This document shows, piece by piece, positions 1 through 9,487 of a DNA stretch of 64,000 nucleotides. The DNA comes from Lachnoanaerobaculum sanguinis. GTDB taxonomy: Bacteria; Bacillota; Clostridia; Lachnospirales; Lachnospiraceae. Within the stretch, counting starts at the first letter, position 1. The number at the start of each line of letters is the position of its first letter. A program made the translations under genes and the position numbers. Below the pieces are notes generated by a model. It had not been told where the DNA came from. It worked only from the letters and a program-made list of their open reading frames with translations, and did not search any database. The stretch is from the NCBI RefSeq assembly GCF_033242365.1, contig NZ_BTHK01000005.1, positions 62,001 to 126,000 of the forward strand, read 5' to 3'.

Positions 1-455
1 AATTCTTTCAATAAAAGCCTGAGAGTTTTTGAGCTGTGTTCATCATCAAGCTTATCCTCCGTAAGCATACTTTGCAGATGCTCATTTATTTTACCTTGAT
101 AGGCTGCAGGCACATGGAATACCTCTTTGCTTGAAAAATAGTTTTTAAAAGTGTCATTGTTTATATAAATATTGTCAACAAGATCGCTGTATTTAAAGTA
201 AATATTTATTCTCACACATGGAGTATCGGAAGTATATTTTGTATAGTGCATTTCTCTTGGCGGAATAAGCAAAAAATCTCCTGTATTCATCTCAAGCATT
301 TGATTCTCTATAAAAAAAGTACATTTTGAAGCCTTGCAATAATATAATTCATAATACATATGAAAGTGATTGTCAGACATATTAAATTTATAGCTGTTAT
401 TTCTTGTAGCGATATTCACATAAATTCTGTCAATATCGGAATTTGATACTCTCAT
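1..455 (-). CDS. AraC-family transcriptional regulator, N-terminal part (cut by window edge)
   Basis: Reading the minus strand from the ATG at 455 gives about 151 uninterrupted codons that run off the left edge. The start has a clear ribosome binding site, AAGGAGG, four bases upstream. The visible part looks like the cupin-type ligand-binding half of an AraC regulator: an early HFHMYYELYY stretch, then GDFLLIPPREMHYTKY, a typical cupin turn ending in a histidine. The C-terminal helix-turn-helix region lies outside the window, so family assignment rests on the sensor half. It is divergently transcribed from the pectin operon starting at 607, with about 150 bp between the starts. By analogy with similar loci it probably senses a pectin-derived sugar and activates that operon; this is inference. 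Confidence 0.75.
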   Translation of the reverse strand, partial: MRVSNSDIDRIYVNIATRNNSYKFNMSDNHFHMYYELYYCKASKCTFFIENQMLEMNTGDFLLIPPREMHYTKYTSDTPCVRINIYFKYSDLVDNIYINNDTFKNYFSSKEVFHVPAAYQGKINEHLQSMLTEDKLDDEHSSKTLRLLLKE

Positions 456-606
456 GAGGCCTCCTTAAATCAGTGATTAAAAATATTATAACACAGTACT
501 TAATTAAAAATAACAAAAAAACAGTAGTTTACTTTGTTTTGCACTATTTTCAGTTGGTTTTTTGGCTTAAGCTGTTGTATAAATTAGTTAAACGAAAGGC
601 AAAAGT

Positions 607-1983
607 ATGAGTGAAAGTATCAAATGTAGCAGGGATGAAGCATTTAGAGAGAGAAGTTTAAATGGTGATATGCTTGCATTGGTTATTTATACAGGTATGC
701 CGCTGGCGATATATCAGGGACTCAGTCAGTTGTTCAAAATATTTGACACAATAATGGCTGCCCATATAAATGCCGAATCGGTTTCCGCGGTAGCATATTT
801 GTCACAGCTTATAGCTTTATTGTCTGCCATATCGGGCGGTCTTTCAGTAAGTGCCGGAATAAAGATTTCAAGCGCATTCGGAGAGGGCGACTATGATATG
901 GTCAAAAAAAGAGTAAGTACTGTTTATTTGACAGCTGCAGTATTTGCGGTTTTGATGTTGGCTGTATTCATTCCGCTGACAGAACCGTTTTTAAAACTGG
1001 CGGCAACACCGGATATACTTATAAAAGCCGGTGCTTCATATTTCAGTATTGAAATTTTGACCATGGCTGTAAGTTTTATAAATAATATTTATATTGCAGT
1101 GGAGAGGTCAAGGGGGAATACATCAAGAATACTGTGGATGAATATGCTTGTACTGGTATCAAAGCTTATACTTACAGCAATATTTGTATACATATTCAAC
1201 GGCGGATTGCATATGATTGCAATTGCCACCTTATTGTCTCAGAGTATATTGCTTATATTTGCAATATATAACAGTTTTGGAAAAGAAAGTATTTTCTCAT
1301 TTGATCTAAAGTTTGTAAGCTTTAGAAAAAATGTGGTAAATGATATGTATATGCTTTCAATTCCTGTTGTGGCGGAAAAGATATTCTTTTCTTTGGGAAA
1401 GACCCTTATAAACAGCATGAGTACCGTATACGGAGCTTTGATGGTTGGAGCATTGGGAGTATCAAATACTCTTGGAGGAATTACAACATCACCGCAAAAC
1501 GGATTTCAAGACGGCAGCAGTGCAATAATAAGCCAGAACTTCGGTGCAGGCAAATATAGGAGAGTGTTAAGCGCATTTTATAATACTGCAATTGTAAATA
1601 CCGTAATGGGATTTATAATATGCACGGCAACTTTACTGGGACTGGATTTCTTAAGTAATATTTTTGCAGGAGGAAATATTAATTTTGCAAAAATGATCAA
1701 AGAAGTTTACAGATACGAAGCCGTAGGCTCGTTATTCCTGGGAGTCAATGCGGCGGTGATGTCATTACTTTACGGTTTGGGAAAGACAAGGATAACAATG
1801 ATTCTTAATATATCAAGAGTCTTTGTATTCAGAATACCGGTACTTTACTTTCTTCAAAATTTTACAAATTTAAAAGATGCAAGTATAGGTATAGTAATGA
1901 TGGTAAGCAATATTTCTATAACAGTTATGTCTGTGACAGTGATTTGCTTTGTTATAAGAAATTATAAAAATAAATATTTATAA
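607..1983 (+). CDS. MATE family multidrug/toxin efflux transporter
   Basis: A 458-residue polytopic membrane protein with about twelve hydrophobic segments in two similar halves, as in MATE exporters that expel organic compounds using H+ or Na+ gradients. Recognisable segments include GMPLAIYQGLSQLFKIFDT near the N-terminus and the second-half entry IPVVAEKIFFSLGKTLINSM. The ATG at 607 follows a modest GAAAGG site at a spacing of seven. The next gene, a sugar-binding lipoprotein, starts 18 bp after the stop without a terminator, so this exporter appears to be the first gene of the pectin operon. A substrate cannot be assigned. MATE is more likely than the related polysaccharide flippases given length and layout. 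Confidence 0.85.
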   Translation: MSESIKCSRDEAFRERSLNGDMLALVIYTGMPLAIYQGLSQLFKIFDTIMAAHINAESVSAVAYLSQLIALLSAISGGLSVSAGIKISSAFGEGDYDMVKKRVSTVYLTAAVFAVLMLAVFIPLTEPFLKLAATPDILIKAGASYFSIEILTMAVSFINNIYIAVERSRGNTSRILWMNMLVLVSKLILTAIFVYIFNGGLHMIAIATLLSQSILLIFAIYNSFGKESIFSFDLKFVSFRKNVVNDMYMLSIPVVAEKIFFSLGKTLINSMSTVYGALMVGALGVSNTLGGITTSPQNGFQDGSSAIISQNFGAGKYRRVLSAFYNTAIVNTVMGFIICTATLLGLDFLSNIFAGGNINFAKMIKEVYRYEAVGSLFLGVNAAVMSLLYGLGKTRITMILNISRVFVFRIPVLYFLQNFTNLKDASIGIVMMVSNISITVMSVTVICFVIRNYKNKYL

Positions 1984-2001
1984 TAAAAAAAGAGGAGAAT
2001 T

Positions 2002-3351
2002 ATGATGAAAAAGTTAAGTTTGGCAATGGCTGTTTTATTGGCAGGTTCATTAACAGCGTGTACAGGAAATGCAGGTAAGGATGTTTCAAAGGAAGCACAA
2101 ACCGGAGAGAGTACAACAGCAAAGAGTGAAGACGGATCTTCAGGTCCTGTTACAATCACATTTAACTGGTGGGGCGGAGATTCCAGACATGAGGCGACAA
2201 AAAAGGCTGTAGACGCTTTTATGGCAAAGAATCCTGATATAAAGGTTGAAGTAAACTTCGGTGCATGGACAGACTGGGAAACTGCAAGGGCCTTGGAGTT
2301 CCAGTCAGGTACGGCGGCAGATCTTTCACAGATAAATATGGACTGGATAAGTAACTATGATGCAAACGGTGATACCTTCCTTGATTTAAACACTGTATCT
2401 GATGTTATAGATCTTACTCAGTATGACAGTGCACTTCTTGAGAGATCAAAAGATTCAAAGGGCGGACTTGCAGGTGTGCCTATAGCCGAGACCGGAAGAA
2501 TTTTCTATTGGGATAAGACAACCTTTGATGAGGCGGGTATTGATACACCTAAGTCTCTTGCGGAGCTTAGAGCGGCAGGTGCCACATTTAAAGAGAAACT
2601 TGGAGATGACTATTATCCTCTGGCAATGGGACAGTATGACAGAGCAATATTTATGACATTCTATCTTCAGGCTAAATATAAGGAAGCAATCTTTAGTGAC
2701 GATGGAAAGTTCAACTTCACTGAGGATCAGATAAAGGACGGTATAGAGTTTATTCAGTCACTTGAAGCGGACCATGTTATTCCTTCAATAAAGACTGTAG
2801 ACGGCGACGGTGCGGCAAGCTTTGATGTAAACGAGAAGTTTATCAGTGGAAAATATGCAGGTATTTTAGAGTGGGACAGCTCGGCAAGCAAGTTTAAAAA
2901 GGCATTGGGAGATGCAAGAGAACTTGTTGTAGGTGAAGAGTTTAAGGATCTTGCAGACGGAAGCAATACAGGAGTATTCACAAAGATATCAATGCTTTAT
3001 GCAATATCTGCAAAATCACAGCATCCGAAGGAAGCTGCAATGTTACTTAACTTCCTTGTAAACGATCCTGAAGGTATAGAGATAATCGGAACAGAAAGAG
3101 GAATACCGGCTTCAAAGGTGGCTCTTGAGCAGCTTACAAAGGCAGATAAAATAAATCCTATGACAGGTGATGCACATAAGAAGGTTCTTGAAGCGGCAGA
3201 GTTCAGTATGAGTCCTAAATTTGATGATTCATCACTTAAGGGTTCAAGCGGACTTTATACAGAAGTATTCGGCGGCGTAAGCTATGGAGATTACAGTGCC
3301 GAGGACGGCGCAAAGATGCTCTTTGACGGATTCAGCAATGTAAGCAACTAA
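2002..3351 (+). CDS. ABC transporter sugar-binding lipoprotein
   Basis: A 449-residue extracellular solute-binding protein (family 1 type). The N-terminus is a lipoprotein signal peptide with lipobox LTAC and the lipidated cysteine at residue 20, followed by a Ser/Thr/Glu-rich linker to about residue 48. The mature domain begins with ITFNWWGGDSRHEATKKA, typical of carbohydrate-binding proteins. The RBS is GAGGAG before ATGATG. Two permease genes follow, then three pectin-degrading enzymes, so the likely ligands are oligogalacturonides or other pectin fragments; this is inferred from context. A GC-rich stem-loop lies between this gene and the first permease and probably favours excess binding protein. 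Confidence 0.92.
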   Translation: MMKKLSLAMAVLLAGSLTACTGNAGKDVSKEAQTGESTTAKSEDGSSGPVTITFNWWGGDSRHEATKKAVDAFMAKNPDIKVEVNFGAWTDWETARALEFQSGTAADLSQINMDWISNYDANGDTFLDLNTVSDVIDLTQYDSALLERSKDSKGGLAGVPIAETGRIFYWDKTTFDEAGIDTPKSLAELRAAGATFKEKLGDDYYPLAMGQYDRAIFMTFYLQAKYKEAIFSDDGKFNFTEDQIKDGIEFIQSLEADHVIPSIKTVDGDGAASFDVNEKFISGKYAGILEWDSSASKFKKALGDARELVVGEEFKDLADGSNTGVFTKISMLYAISAKSQHPKEAAMLLNFLVNDPEGIEIIGTERGIPASKVALEQLTKADKINPMTGDAHKKVLEAAEFSMSPKFDDSSLKGSSGLYTEVFGGVSYGDYSAEDGAKMLFDGFSNVSN

Positions 3352-3381
3352 GTTTGCAAAATAAATATTTTAATCTGACAG

Positions 3382-3410
3382 AGGGGGCCGTAGTTTTACA
3401 GCCCCCTTTT
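3382..3410 (+). terminator. Intercistronic stem-loop with short T tail (probable partial terminator)
   Basis: AGGGGGC (3382-3388) pairs perfectly with GCCCCCT (3401-3407), with a 12-base loop and TTTT ending at 3410. It sits between the binding-protein gene and its first permease. Such stems in ABC operons commonly stabilise the upstream message and reduce read-through. Confidence 0.7.
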
Positions 3411-3425
3411 ATAAGGAGAATTGTT

Positions 3426-4322
3426 TTGAAAAATAAGACATTTAAAAAAGTTTTGAAAAATAATATAGGTTTTCTTTTTATATTACCATGGCTTATAGGA
3501 TTCTGCGTTTTTAAGCTCTATCCTTTTGCATCATCACTTTATTTCAGCTTTACGGATTTTCACCTGTTTAAGGGAATATCAAAGTATACTGTAGAAAATT
3601 ATGTGGATGTATTTACAAATAAAAACGAGCTCAAGGCTTTGATTGTGACTTTTAAATATGCATTTATAACGGTACCGCTAAAGCTTGTAGCCGCACTGTT
3701 TATCGCATATATATTAAACTTTAAGATAAAGGGTGTAAACTTTTTCAGAACCGCATACTATATTCCTTCAATCCTTGGAGGTTCTGTAGCTATTTCAGTA
3801 CTTTGGAAGGCACTTTTTAAAGATGAAGGACTTATTCAGACAGCATTTGCAATGATTGGACTTCATGCACCGAGCTTTTTCTCGGATCCCAACTGGGCAT
3901 TGTTTTCCATATCACTGCTTAGAATGTGGCAGTTCGGTTCGGCAATGGTCATATTCCTTGCTGCACTTAAAGGAGTTCCGGCTGAACTTTATGAGGCGGC
4001 ATCAATTGACGGTGCGGGAAAGTGGAAACAGTTTTTCTCTGTTACGGTACCGCTTATCACACCTGTAATATTTTATAATCTGATAACTCAGCTTGTACAG
4101 GCATTTCAGGAGTTTAACGGACCTTATATCATTACACAGGGTGGACCGAGAGGTTCAACTACTTTGATGTCACTTTTGATATACAACAATGCATTTAAAA
4201 ACTATCAGATGGGTAAGGCAAGTGCACAGGCCTGGGTGTTATTTGTTATCTTACTTGTTTTGACAGCGATAGCATTCTATTCACAAAAACGTTGGGTTTA
4301 CTATGCGGATGAGGAGAGATAA
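3426..4322 (+). CDS. Sugar ABC transporter permease, MalF/LplB type
   Basis: Inner-membrane permease subunit with about six transmembrane helices. The cytoplasmic coupling motif is visible as EAASIDGAGKWKQFFSVTVP. I take TTG at 3426 as the start because AAGGAGA lies seven bases upstream; the reading frame extends back to 3354, but that region is occupied by the intercistronic stem-loop. This gives 298 residues, normal for the family. It is followed after two bases by the second permease, and together they form the membrane channel for the lipoprotein at 2002. No ATPase is encoded in the operon, so a shared MsmK/UgpC-like ATPase encoded elsewhere is presumably used. Confidence 0.9.
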   Translation: MKNKTFKKVLKNNIGFLFILPWLIGFCVFKLYPFASSLYFSFTDFHLFKGISKYTVENYVDVFTNKNELKALIVTFKYAFITVPLKLVAALFIAYILNFKIKGVNFFRTAYYIPSILGGSVAISVLWKALFKDEGLIQTAFAMIGLHAPSFFSDPNWALFSISLLRMWQFGSAMVIFLAALKGVPAELYEAASIDGAGKWKQFFSVTVPLITPVIFYNLITQLVQAFQEFNGPYIITQGGPRGSTTLMSLLIYNNAFKNYQMGKASAQAWVLFVILLVLTAIAFYSQKRWVYYADEER

Positions 4323-4324
4323 AA

Positions 4325-5182
4325 ATGAGCCTGAAGACAAAAAGAACTATACAAATTGTAATAAGGTATACCGTATTGACTGCGGTAGGAATATTTATGA
4401 TATATCCGCTTTTATGGATGATCGGAGCTACATTTAAGCCGAATAATGAGATTTTCTCAGGGCTTAATATTCTTCCGAAAAAGGCTACATTTGAAGGATA
4501 TTTAAATGCAATGAAAAACTATGGTGGTGATATAAATATATGGAAGGCGATGTTAAATACATATTCATATGTTATACCTGCCGTAATATTTACAATAGTT
4601 TCATCCACTTTAACGGCATACGGTTTCGGAAGATTTAAATTCTTCGGAAGAAGTGTATTATTTGCAATACTTATGTCTACACTTTTCCTGCCGCAGGTGG
4701 TTTTTAATGTACCGCAGTATATTATGTACAATATTTTTGGCTGGGTAGGCTCAAAGCTTTATCTGCCGCTCATTGTTCCTTCAATGTTTGCTACCGAGAC
4801 ATATTTTGTATTTATGCTTATTCAGTTTTTAAGAAATATACCTAAGGAGCTTGAAGAAGCGGCAAAGATTGACGGATGTAATGAAATACAGACTTTGATA
4901 AAGGTAATAGTACCTATGTTAAAGCCGGCACTTGTTTCATGCGCACTTTTTAAATTTATGTGGGCAAGTAATGACTTCCTTGGACCGCTTTTGTATGTAA
5001 ACAATCCTGCAAAATATCCTGCAACTATATTTGTAAAGCTTGCTATGGACTCGGATGCAGGATTTGCATGGAACAGGATACTTTCAACATCGCTTATTTC
5101 AATCCTACCTTCAATAATTATATTCTTTATAGCACAGAATCAGTTTGTAGAGGGAATATCTGCAGGTGGAGTAAAGGGTTAA
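4325..5182 (+). CDS. Sugar ABC transporter permease, MalG/YtcP type
   Basis: A 285-residue inner-membrane permease, second subunit of the pectin-oligomer importer. The coupling motif EAAKIDGCNEIQTLIKVIVP is present about 80 residues from the C-terminus, and FVEGISAGGVKG is the usual MalG-type C-terminal ending. It starts at ATG 4325, two bases after the stop of the preceding permease, implying translational coupling. GH105 begins one base after its stop. Confidence 0.92.
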   Translation: MSLKTKRTIQIVIRYTVLTAVGIFMIYPLLWMIGATFKPNNEIFSGLNILPKKATFEGYLNAMKNYGGDINIWKAMLNTYSYVIPAVIFTIVSSTLTAYGFGRFKFFGRSVLFAILMSTLFLPQVVFNVPQYIMYNIFGWVGSKLYLPLIVPSMFATETYFVFMLIQFLRNIPKELEEAAKIDGCNEIQTLIKVIVPMLKPALVSCALFKFMWASNDFLGPLLYVNNPAKYPATIFVKLAMDSDAGFAWNRILSTSLISILPSIIIFFIAQNQFVEGISAGGVKG

Positions 5183-5183
5183 T

Positions 5184-6335
5184 ATGGTAAAAAAAGAAAA
5201 ATATATATTACTTGATAAATATATTGATTTTTTATTGGAAAACTCGGATGCCTCTTCACCGATGTGGAATATAGAGCAGATTAGAAGCGGACGTAAAAAC
5301 AAATGGAATTATATTGACGCCTGCATGATAAGCGCATATCTTGAACTTTATGAAATAAAGAGAGATAAAAAGTATCTGAACTTTTGCGATGATTTTGTAT
5401 CCGCATTTGTAAACGAGGACGGAAGTATAAATACCTATGATATAGAAGAGTACAATATCGACAATATAAGACCCGGAAAGAATCTTTTTAAGCTTTTTGA
5501 ACTTACAGGTAAAAAAAAGTACAGAAAAGCTATGGATACCGTATACTCTCAGCTTAAAACCATGCCGAGGACTAATGAAGGTAATTTTTGGCATAAGAAA
5601 ATTTATCCTTATCAGGTTTGGCTTGACGGACTTTATATGGCACAGCCATTTTATATGGAGTATGAAACAAAATATAACAGGATGAGATTTTGTATTAACA
5701 GCTTTTCACAGTTTGAAAATGTGGAAAGAATAATGAAAGATACAAATACAGGACTGTATTATCACGGATATGACGAGTCAAGGCAGTCGCTTTGGTGTGA
5801 TAAGAAAACCGGCTTAAGCAAAAATTTTTGGTTGAGATCAATAGGATGGTTTATCTTAAGTCTTGTGGATACGGCACTTGCCATTGATGAGTCATTATAC
5901 TATGAATTCAGAAGATTACAGGAGATGCTTTATAATCTTGCAAACGATTTGCTTAAGTTTCAGGATGATAGCGGAATGTTTTATCAGCTGGTAGACAGGG
6001 AAGATGATAAAGACAATTACCTTGAGACATCAGGAAGTGCGCTTATTTCATATGCTTTTTTGAAGGCCGTAAGAAATAAACTTTTACCGAAAAGATTTGA
6101 AGATATCGGAAAGAAGATATTTGACGGTATTTTGGACAGGTATCTGTGTGTTGAGGGAGAAGAACTCTCACTTGGAGGAATTTGCCTTGTAGCCGGACTT
6201 GGAGGCAAGGAAAACAGGGACGGAAGCGCAGAGTATTATTACTCTGAACCGGTTGTAAAAAATGAAGCCAAAGGTGTGGCACCGCTTCTTATGGCATATA
6301 CGGAAATAATAAGGTTGGGTATGGCATATGATTGA
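5184..6335 (+). CDS. GH105 unsaturated rhamnogalacturonyl/glucuronyl hydrolase (YteR-like)
   Basis: A 383-residue glycoside hydrolase of family 105, which removes the unsaturated uronic acid left at the non-reducing end of pectin or rhamnogalacturonan fragments by lyases. The catalytic region VWLDGLYMAQPF carries the expected Asp at residue 148, and WLRSIGWF is the second family signature. There is no signal peptide, so the enzyme should be cytoplasmic. It starts one base after the permease stop, and its end overlaps the GH28 gene by eight bases, so the genes are co-translated. Rhamnogalacturonan specificity cannot be separated from other unsaturated uronides from sequence alone. Confidence 0.88.
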   Translation: MVKKEKYILLDKYIDFLLENSDASSPMWNIEQIRSGRKNKWNYIDACMISAYLELYEIKRDKKYLNFCDDFVSAFVNEDGSINTYDIEEYNIDNIRPGKNLFKLFELTGKKKYRKAMDTVYSQLKTMPRTNEGNFWHKKIYPYQVWLDGLYMAQPFYMEYETKYNRMRFCINSFSQFENVERIMKDTNTGLYYHGYDESRQSLWCDKKTGLSKNFWLRSIGWFILSLVDTALAIDESLYYEFRRLQEMLYNLANDLLKFQDDSGMFYQLVDREDDKDNYLETSGSALISYAFLKAVRNKLLPKRFEDIGKKIFDGILDRYLCVEGEELSLGGICLVAGLGGKENRDGSAEYYYSEPVVKNEAKGVAPLLMAYTEIIRLGMAYD

Positions 6336-7908
6336 CTTTGAAATTGTAAAGGTATTTAAAAGGAGTGTAACAATTGAAGTCGGTTGTGATACTCCTTATG
6401 AAAATAAAAAAATATATGATGTTTTTATAAATGGTGAAAAGAAAATATCAACAAATAAAAATGTTATATCAATTTTCAATCTTCTTCCTGACAGTGATTA
6501 TAATATATATATCACTTGCGAGAATGAGGATTCCGATAAAAAAAGCTTTCATACGGAATATGAATATGTACTTCTTAATGTAAAAGATTTCGGTGCTGCA
6601 GGTGACGGAGTAAAGACTGATTCGGTATGTATACAGGCGGCAATAAATGCCTGTCCTAAGGACGGTACCGTTTATATTCCTAAGGGAAAATATTTATGTA
6701 CTCCGGTATTTTTAAAGAGCAATATAGATATTTGGATAGATAAGGATGCCATACTTATCGGTGAAAAGGACAGAAAAAAGTATCCGATTCTACCGGGTAT
6801 GACACAATCAAGTGATGAGAATGACGAGTACAATATAGGATCATGGGAAGGTAATCCGCTGGACTGCTTTGCCGCACTTATTACGGGAATAAGTGTGGAG
6901 AATGTACTCATATTCGGTGAGGGTATACTGGACGGCAATGCCGGTATGCTTGACTGGTGGAAGGATGCAAAGAAGAAAAATATAGCATGGAGACCGAATA
7001 CGGTATTTTTACATAATTGTAAAAACATAGCCATGCAGGGACTTTGTATAATGAATTCACCTTCATGGACTGTTCATCCTTATTACAGTGACAATCTTTT
7101 GTTTTTAAACAATACAATTATGAACCCTGACAATTCTCCAAATACTGACGGACTTGATCCTGAAAGTTGCAAAAATGTCCTTATACTTGGTGCGGATATT
7201 TCTGTGGGAGACGATTGTGTTGCAATAAAGAGCGGAAAATACTATATGGCACTTAAGCATTATAAGCCTGCAAAGAATATAGTTATCAGAAACTCAATAT
7301 TCAGAAAAGGTCACGGAAGTGTGACTATAGGTTCCGAGGTTGCGGCAGGAGTATATGATGTAAGTGTGGAAAAATGTATATTTGAAGGTACGGACAGAGG
7401 ACTTAGAATAAAGACAAGAAGAGGCAGAGGAGAGAAATCCGTACTTGATAATATTTGTTTTGAGAACATTCTTATGAAAGATGTATGCATGCCTTTTACC
7501 GCAAATATGTTCTATTTCTGTGATCCTGACGGACATTCCGATTATGTACAAAATCAGGATAAGATGGAAGTCAATGAAAAGACTCCGAAGATCGGGAAAA
7601 TAGCGGCAAGAGATATCAGATGTGAAAATGTAAAAAATATATTTGTATGTTTGTATGGACTGCCTGAGATGCCTATTGAGGAAATTGTACTTGAAAATAT
7701 TACATTGAATTTTGATAAGAATGAGAATATCAAGCCTGTTGTTCCGATAATGATGGACAATTTCCCGACTATGTGTAAAAGAGGAATATTTGCAAAGAAT
7801 ATAAAAAAGCTGATATTAAAGAATATAGAAATTACAGGCAGTAAAGATGATAATCCTTTTATGGAAAATATTGAGGACTGTGAATGTACAGGGGTGAAAT
7901 TTAATTGA
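6328..7908 (+). CDS. GH28 polygalacturonase / exo-galacturonosidase, cytoplasmic
   Basis: A 526-residue protein with a short N-terminal fibronectin-like beta domain (about residues 1-85) followed by a right-handed beta-helix. Family 28 active-site signatures are all present: NTDG with Asp 274, DD at 295-296, GHG at 328-330 and RIK at 360-362. It hydrolyses alpha-1,4 galacturonan bonds. There is no signal peptide, which with the N-terminal domain suggests an exo-acting enzyme on imported oligogalacturonides rather than a secreted endo-enzyme; that is inference. It overlaps GH105 by eight bases upstream and the pectinesterase start downstream (TTGA overlap). Confidence 0.92.
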   Translation: MIDFEIVKVFKRSVTIEVGCDTPYENKKIYDVFINGEKKISTNKNVISIFNLLPDSDYNIYITCENEDSDKKSFHTEYEYVLLNVKDFGAAGDGVKTDSVCIQAAINACPKDGTVYIPKGKYLCTPVFLKSNIDIWIDKDAILIGEKDRKKYPILPGMTQSSDENDEYNIGSWEGNPLDCFAALITGISVENVLIFGEGILDGNAGMLDWWKDAKKKNIAWRPNTVFLHNCKNIAMQGLCIMNSPSWTVHPYYSDNLLFLNNTIMNPDNSPNTDGLDPESCKNVLILGADISVGDDCVAIKSGKYYMALKHYKPAKNIVIRNSIFRKGHGSVTIGSEVAAGVYDVSVEKCIFEGTDRGLRIKTRRGRGEKSVLDNICFENILMKDVCMPFTANMFYFCDPDGHSDYVQNQDKMEVNEKTPKIGKIAARDIRCENVKNIFVCLYGLPEMPIEEIVLENITLNFDKNENIKPVVPIMMDNFPTMCKRGIFAKNIKKLILKNIEITGSKDDNPFMENIEDCECTGVKFN

Positions 7909-8930
7909 AAACAGAAGATAATAAAATAATAGTCACAGTCGGAAAAGAAGACTGCGATTACAACAGCTTAAGAGAGTGTATGCACTCTCTTAATTTTATA
8001 AATACAGTTAATAAAAAGATAGAGATAATACTTACAGATGAAAAATACTTTGAGCAGGTGATTATTACAAAACCTGATATCTTATTGAGAGCAAAAGAGG
8101 GGGTAAGCCCTACAATAAGCTTTTATTATGGAATAGGCTATAAATATAAAAGCATAGGAGAGTCGGGCTATTTTGAGGAAAATAAAGGAGAAGAAAAGCA
8201 TTTTGCAAAAAGATGGGGCGCAACTGTAATAGTTGAAAAATCTGCATATAATTTCAGAGCCGAGAATATAAACTTTGAAAACTCTTTTAATCTGTATATG
8301 ACGGAGAGTGAAATAAAAGACGGCATTGAGAAAATCAGCAGTGAAGAATACGGACAGAGTAAATGTGAAATAAATGAAGAGAGATTATCCCTTGAAATTA
8401 AAGTGGGAGAGTATCATAATAAAGAGAGAGCTGCGGCTTTGGTCTGTGAAGCCGACAATTCCGTATTTGTAAGCTGTAATTTCAAATCAAGTCAGGACAC
8501 ATTATATGCAGGACATGGCAGGCAAAGATTTATTAACTGCAATATCTATGGCAATGTAGACTATATTTTCGGTGAAGAAGATGCAAGAGCCGATTTTATA
8601 AAATGTAATCTTATATGGCTCGGATATACGGGAGAGGAGGCATCTCCCGGAATAATATGTGCTCCGAAGGGAGTATTTACATTCTATAAATGCAGAATCG
8701 AAAAGAATAAGGATAAGAATTATAAAAGTCTTCCGGGATATATGGCAAGACCGTGGAGAGCAAGCGGTGCCGTATTATTTTGTAAATGTGATATAGAAAA
8801 AGAATCGGTATGTAAAGAAGGGTTTACAGAAATGAATAAAGTTACCCCTGAGGAAGTGGCTTTTTTCGAGCATGAAAATATTTGCAACGGACAGGTTTTT
8901 ATTACGGACAGGGGTAAAGCACTGTTTTAA
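7905..8930 (+). CDS. CE8 pectin methylesterase lacking a signal peptide
   Basis: A 341-residue carbohydrate esterase family 8 protein that removes methyl esters from galacturonate. Visible catalytic landmarks are QDTLY (Asp 198), GNVDYIFG (Asp 219) and ARPWR (Arg 282, Trp 284). The two catalytic Asp residues are 21 apart, as in characterised pectinesterases. It starts at a TTG overlapping the GH28 stop with AGGGGTG upstream. The N-terminus is hydrophilic with no export signal, so the reaction and the released methanol should be intracellular. Last gene of the pectin operon; the next gene follows after about 30 bp and belongs to a different function. Confidence 0.92.
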   Translation: MKTEDNKIIVTVGKEDCDYNSLRECMHSLNFINTVNKKIEIILTDEKYFEQVIITKPDILLRAKEGVSPTISFYYGIGYKYKSIGESGYFEENKGEEKHFAKRWGATVIVEKSAYNFRAENINFENSFNLYMTESEIKDGIEKISSEEYGQSKCEINEERLSLEIKVGEYHNKERAAALVCEADNSVFVSCNFKSSQDTLYAGHGRQRFINCNIYGNVDYIFGEEDARADFIKCNLIWLGYTGEEASPGIICAPKGVFTFYKCRIEKNKDKNYKSLPGYMARPWRASGAVLFCKCDIEKESVCKEGFTEMNKVTPEEVAFFEHENICNGQVFITDRGKALF

Positions 8931-8962
8931 TGATTTAAAAAATATCATAGGGGGGTATTTTG

Positions 8963-9487
8963 GTGGCTGTCAGTATTAAAGATAATGTAAAAGCTCTTGC
9001 AGGTGCAAGATGTATTATACAAAACTGGATAGAGGCAAAGGAAAATGAGGTATTACATTTTATAACCGATGAAAATCATATTAAAGAAGCCGATATTTTT
9101 GAGCTGGCGGCCTTTGAGTGCGGTGTTATTCCGAAGATAACCATACTTTCCTCGGACGGTGTACAGTCGGGTGAAGTAATAGAAAAAATGAAGGGCACAA
9201 TGTATTATTCGGATGTGATAATAGGCGCCACACATTATTCATTTATTACTACTGAAGCGGTAGAATACGCCTTGAAAAAAGGCTCAAGATTTCTTTCATT
9301 TCCGATGCATACAAATGATAACAGCTCTATATTTGAGAGAGAGTTTATCAGAATGAGCCCGAAGGTGGCCAAAAGAATGGGACAACCCTTAGCTGAAAAA
9401 ATCACAAAAGCTGACAGAGTGGTGGTTAAAACAAAGAAAGGCACAAATGTGGCTTTTAGTGTTAAAGAAAGAAGAGCAGGCAAATAA
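8963..9487 (+). pseudogene. Truncated aminopeptidase-like gene (5' part only)
   Basis: About 174 codons from GTG 8963 (AGGGGGG seven bases upstream; a TTG at 8960 is also possible). The sequence resembles the N-terminal half of M29-like leucyl aminopeptidase-type proteins: ARCIIQNWIEAKENEVLHF, then a segment ending GTNVAFSVKERRAGK, after which the family normally continues for another 150 or so residues containing metal ligands. Here it stops abruptly at 9485-9487, exactly where homology to a DUF979 transporter begins in another frame. I read this as the left half of a deletion junction; the product is unlikely to be catalytic. The family assignment is from memory and moderate. Confidence 0.6.
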
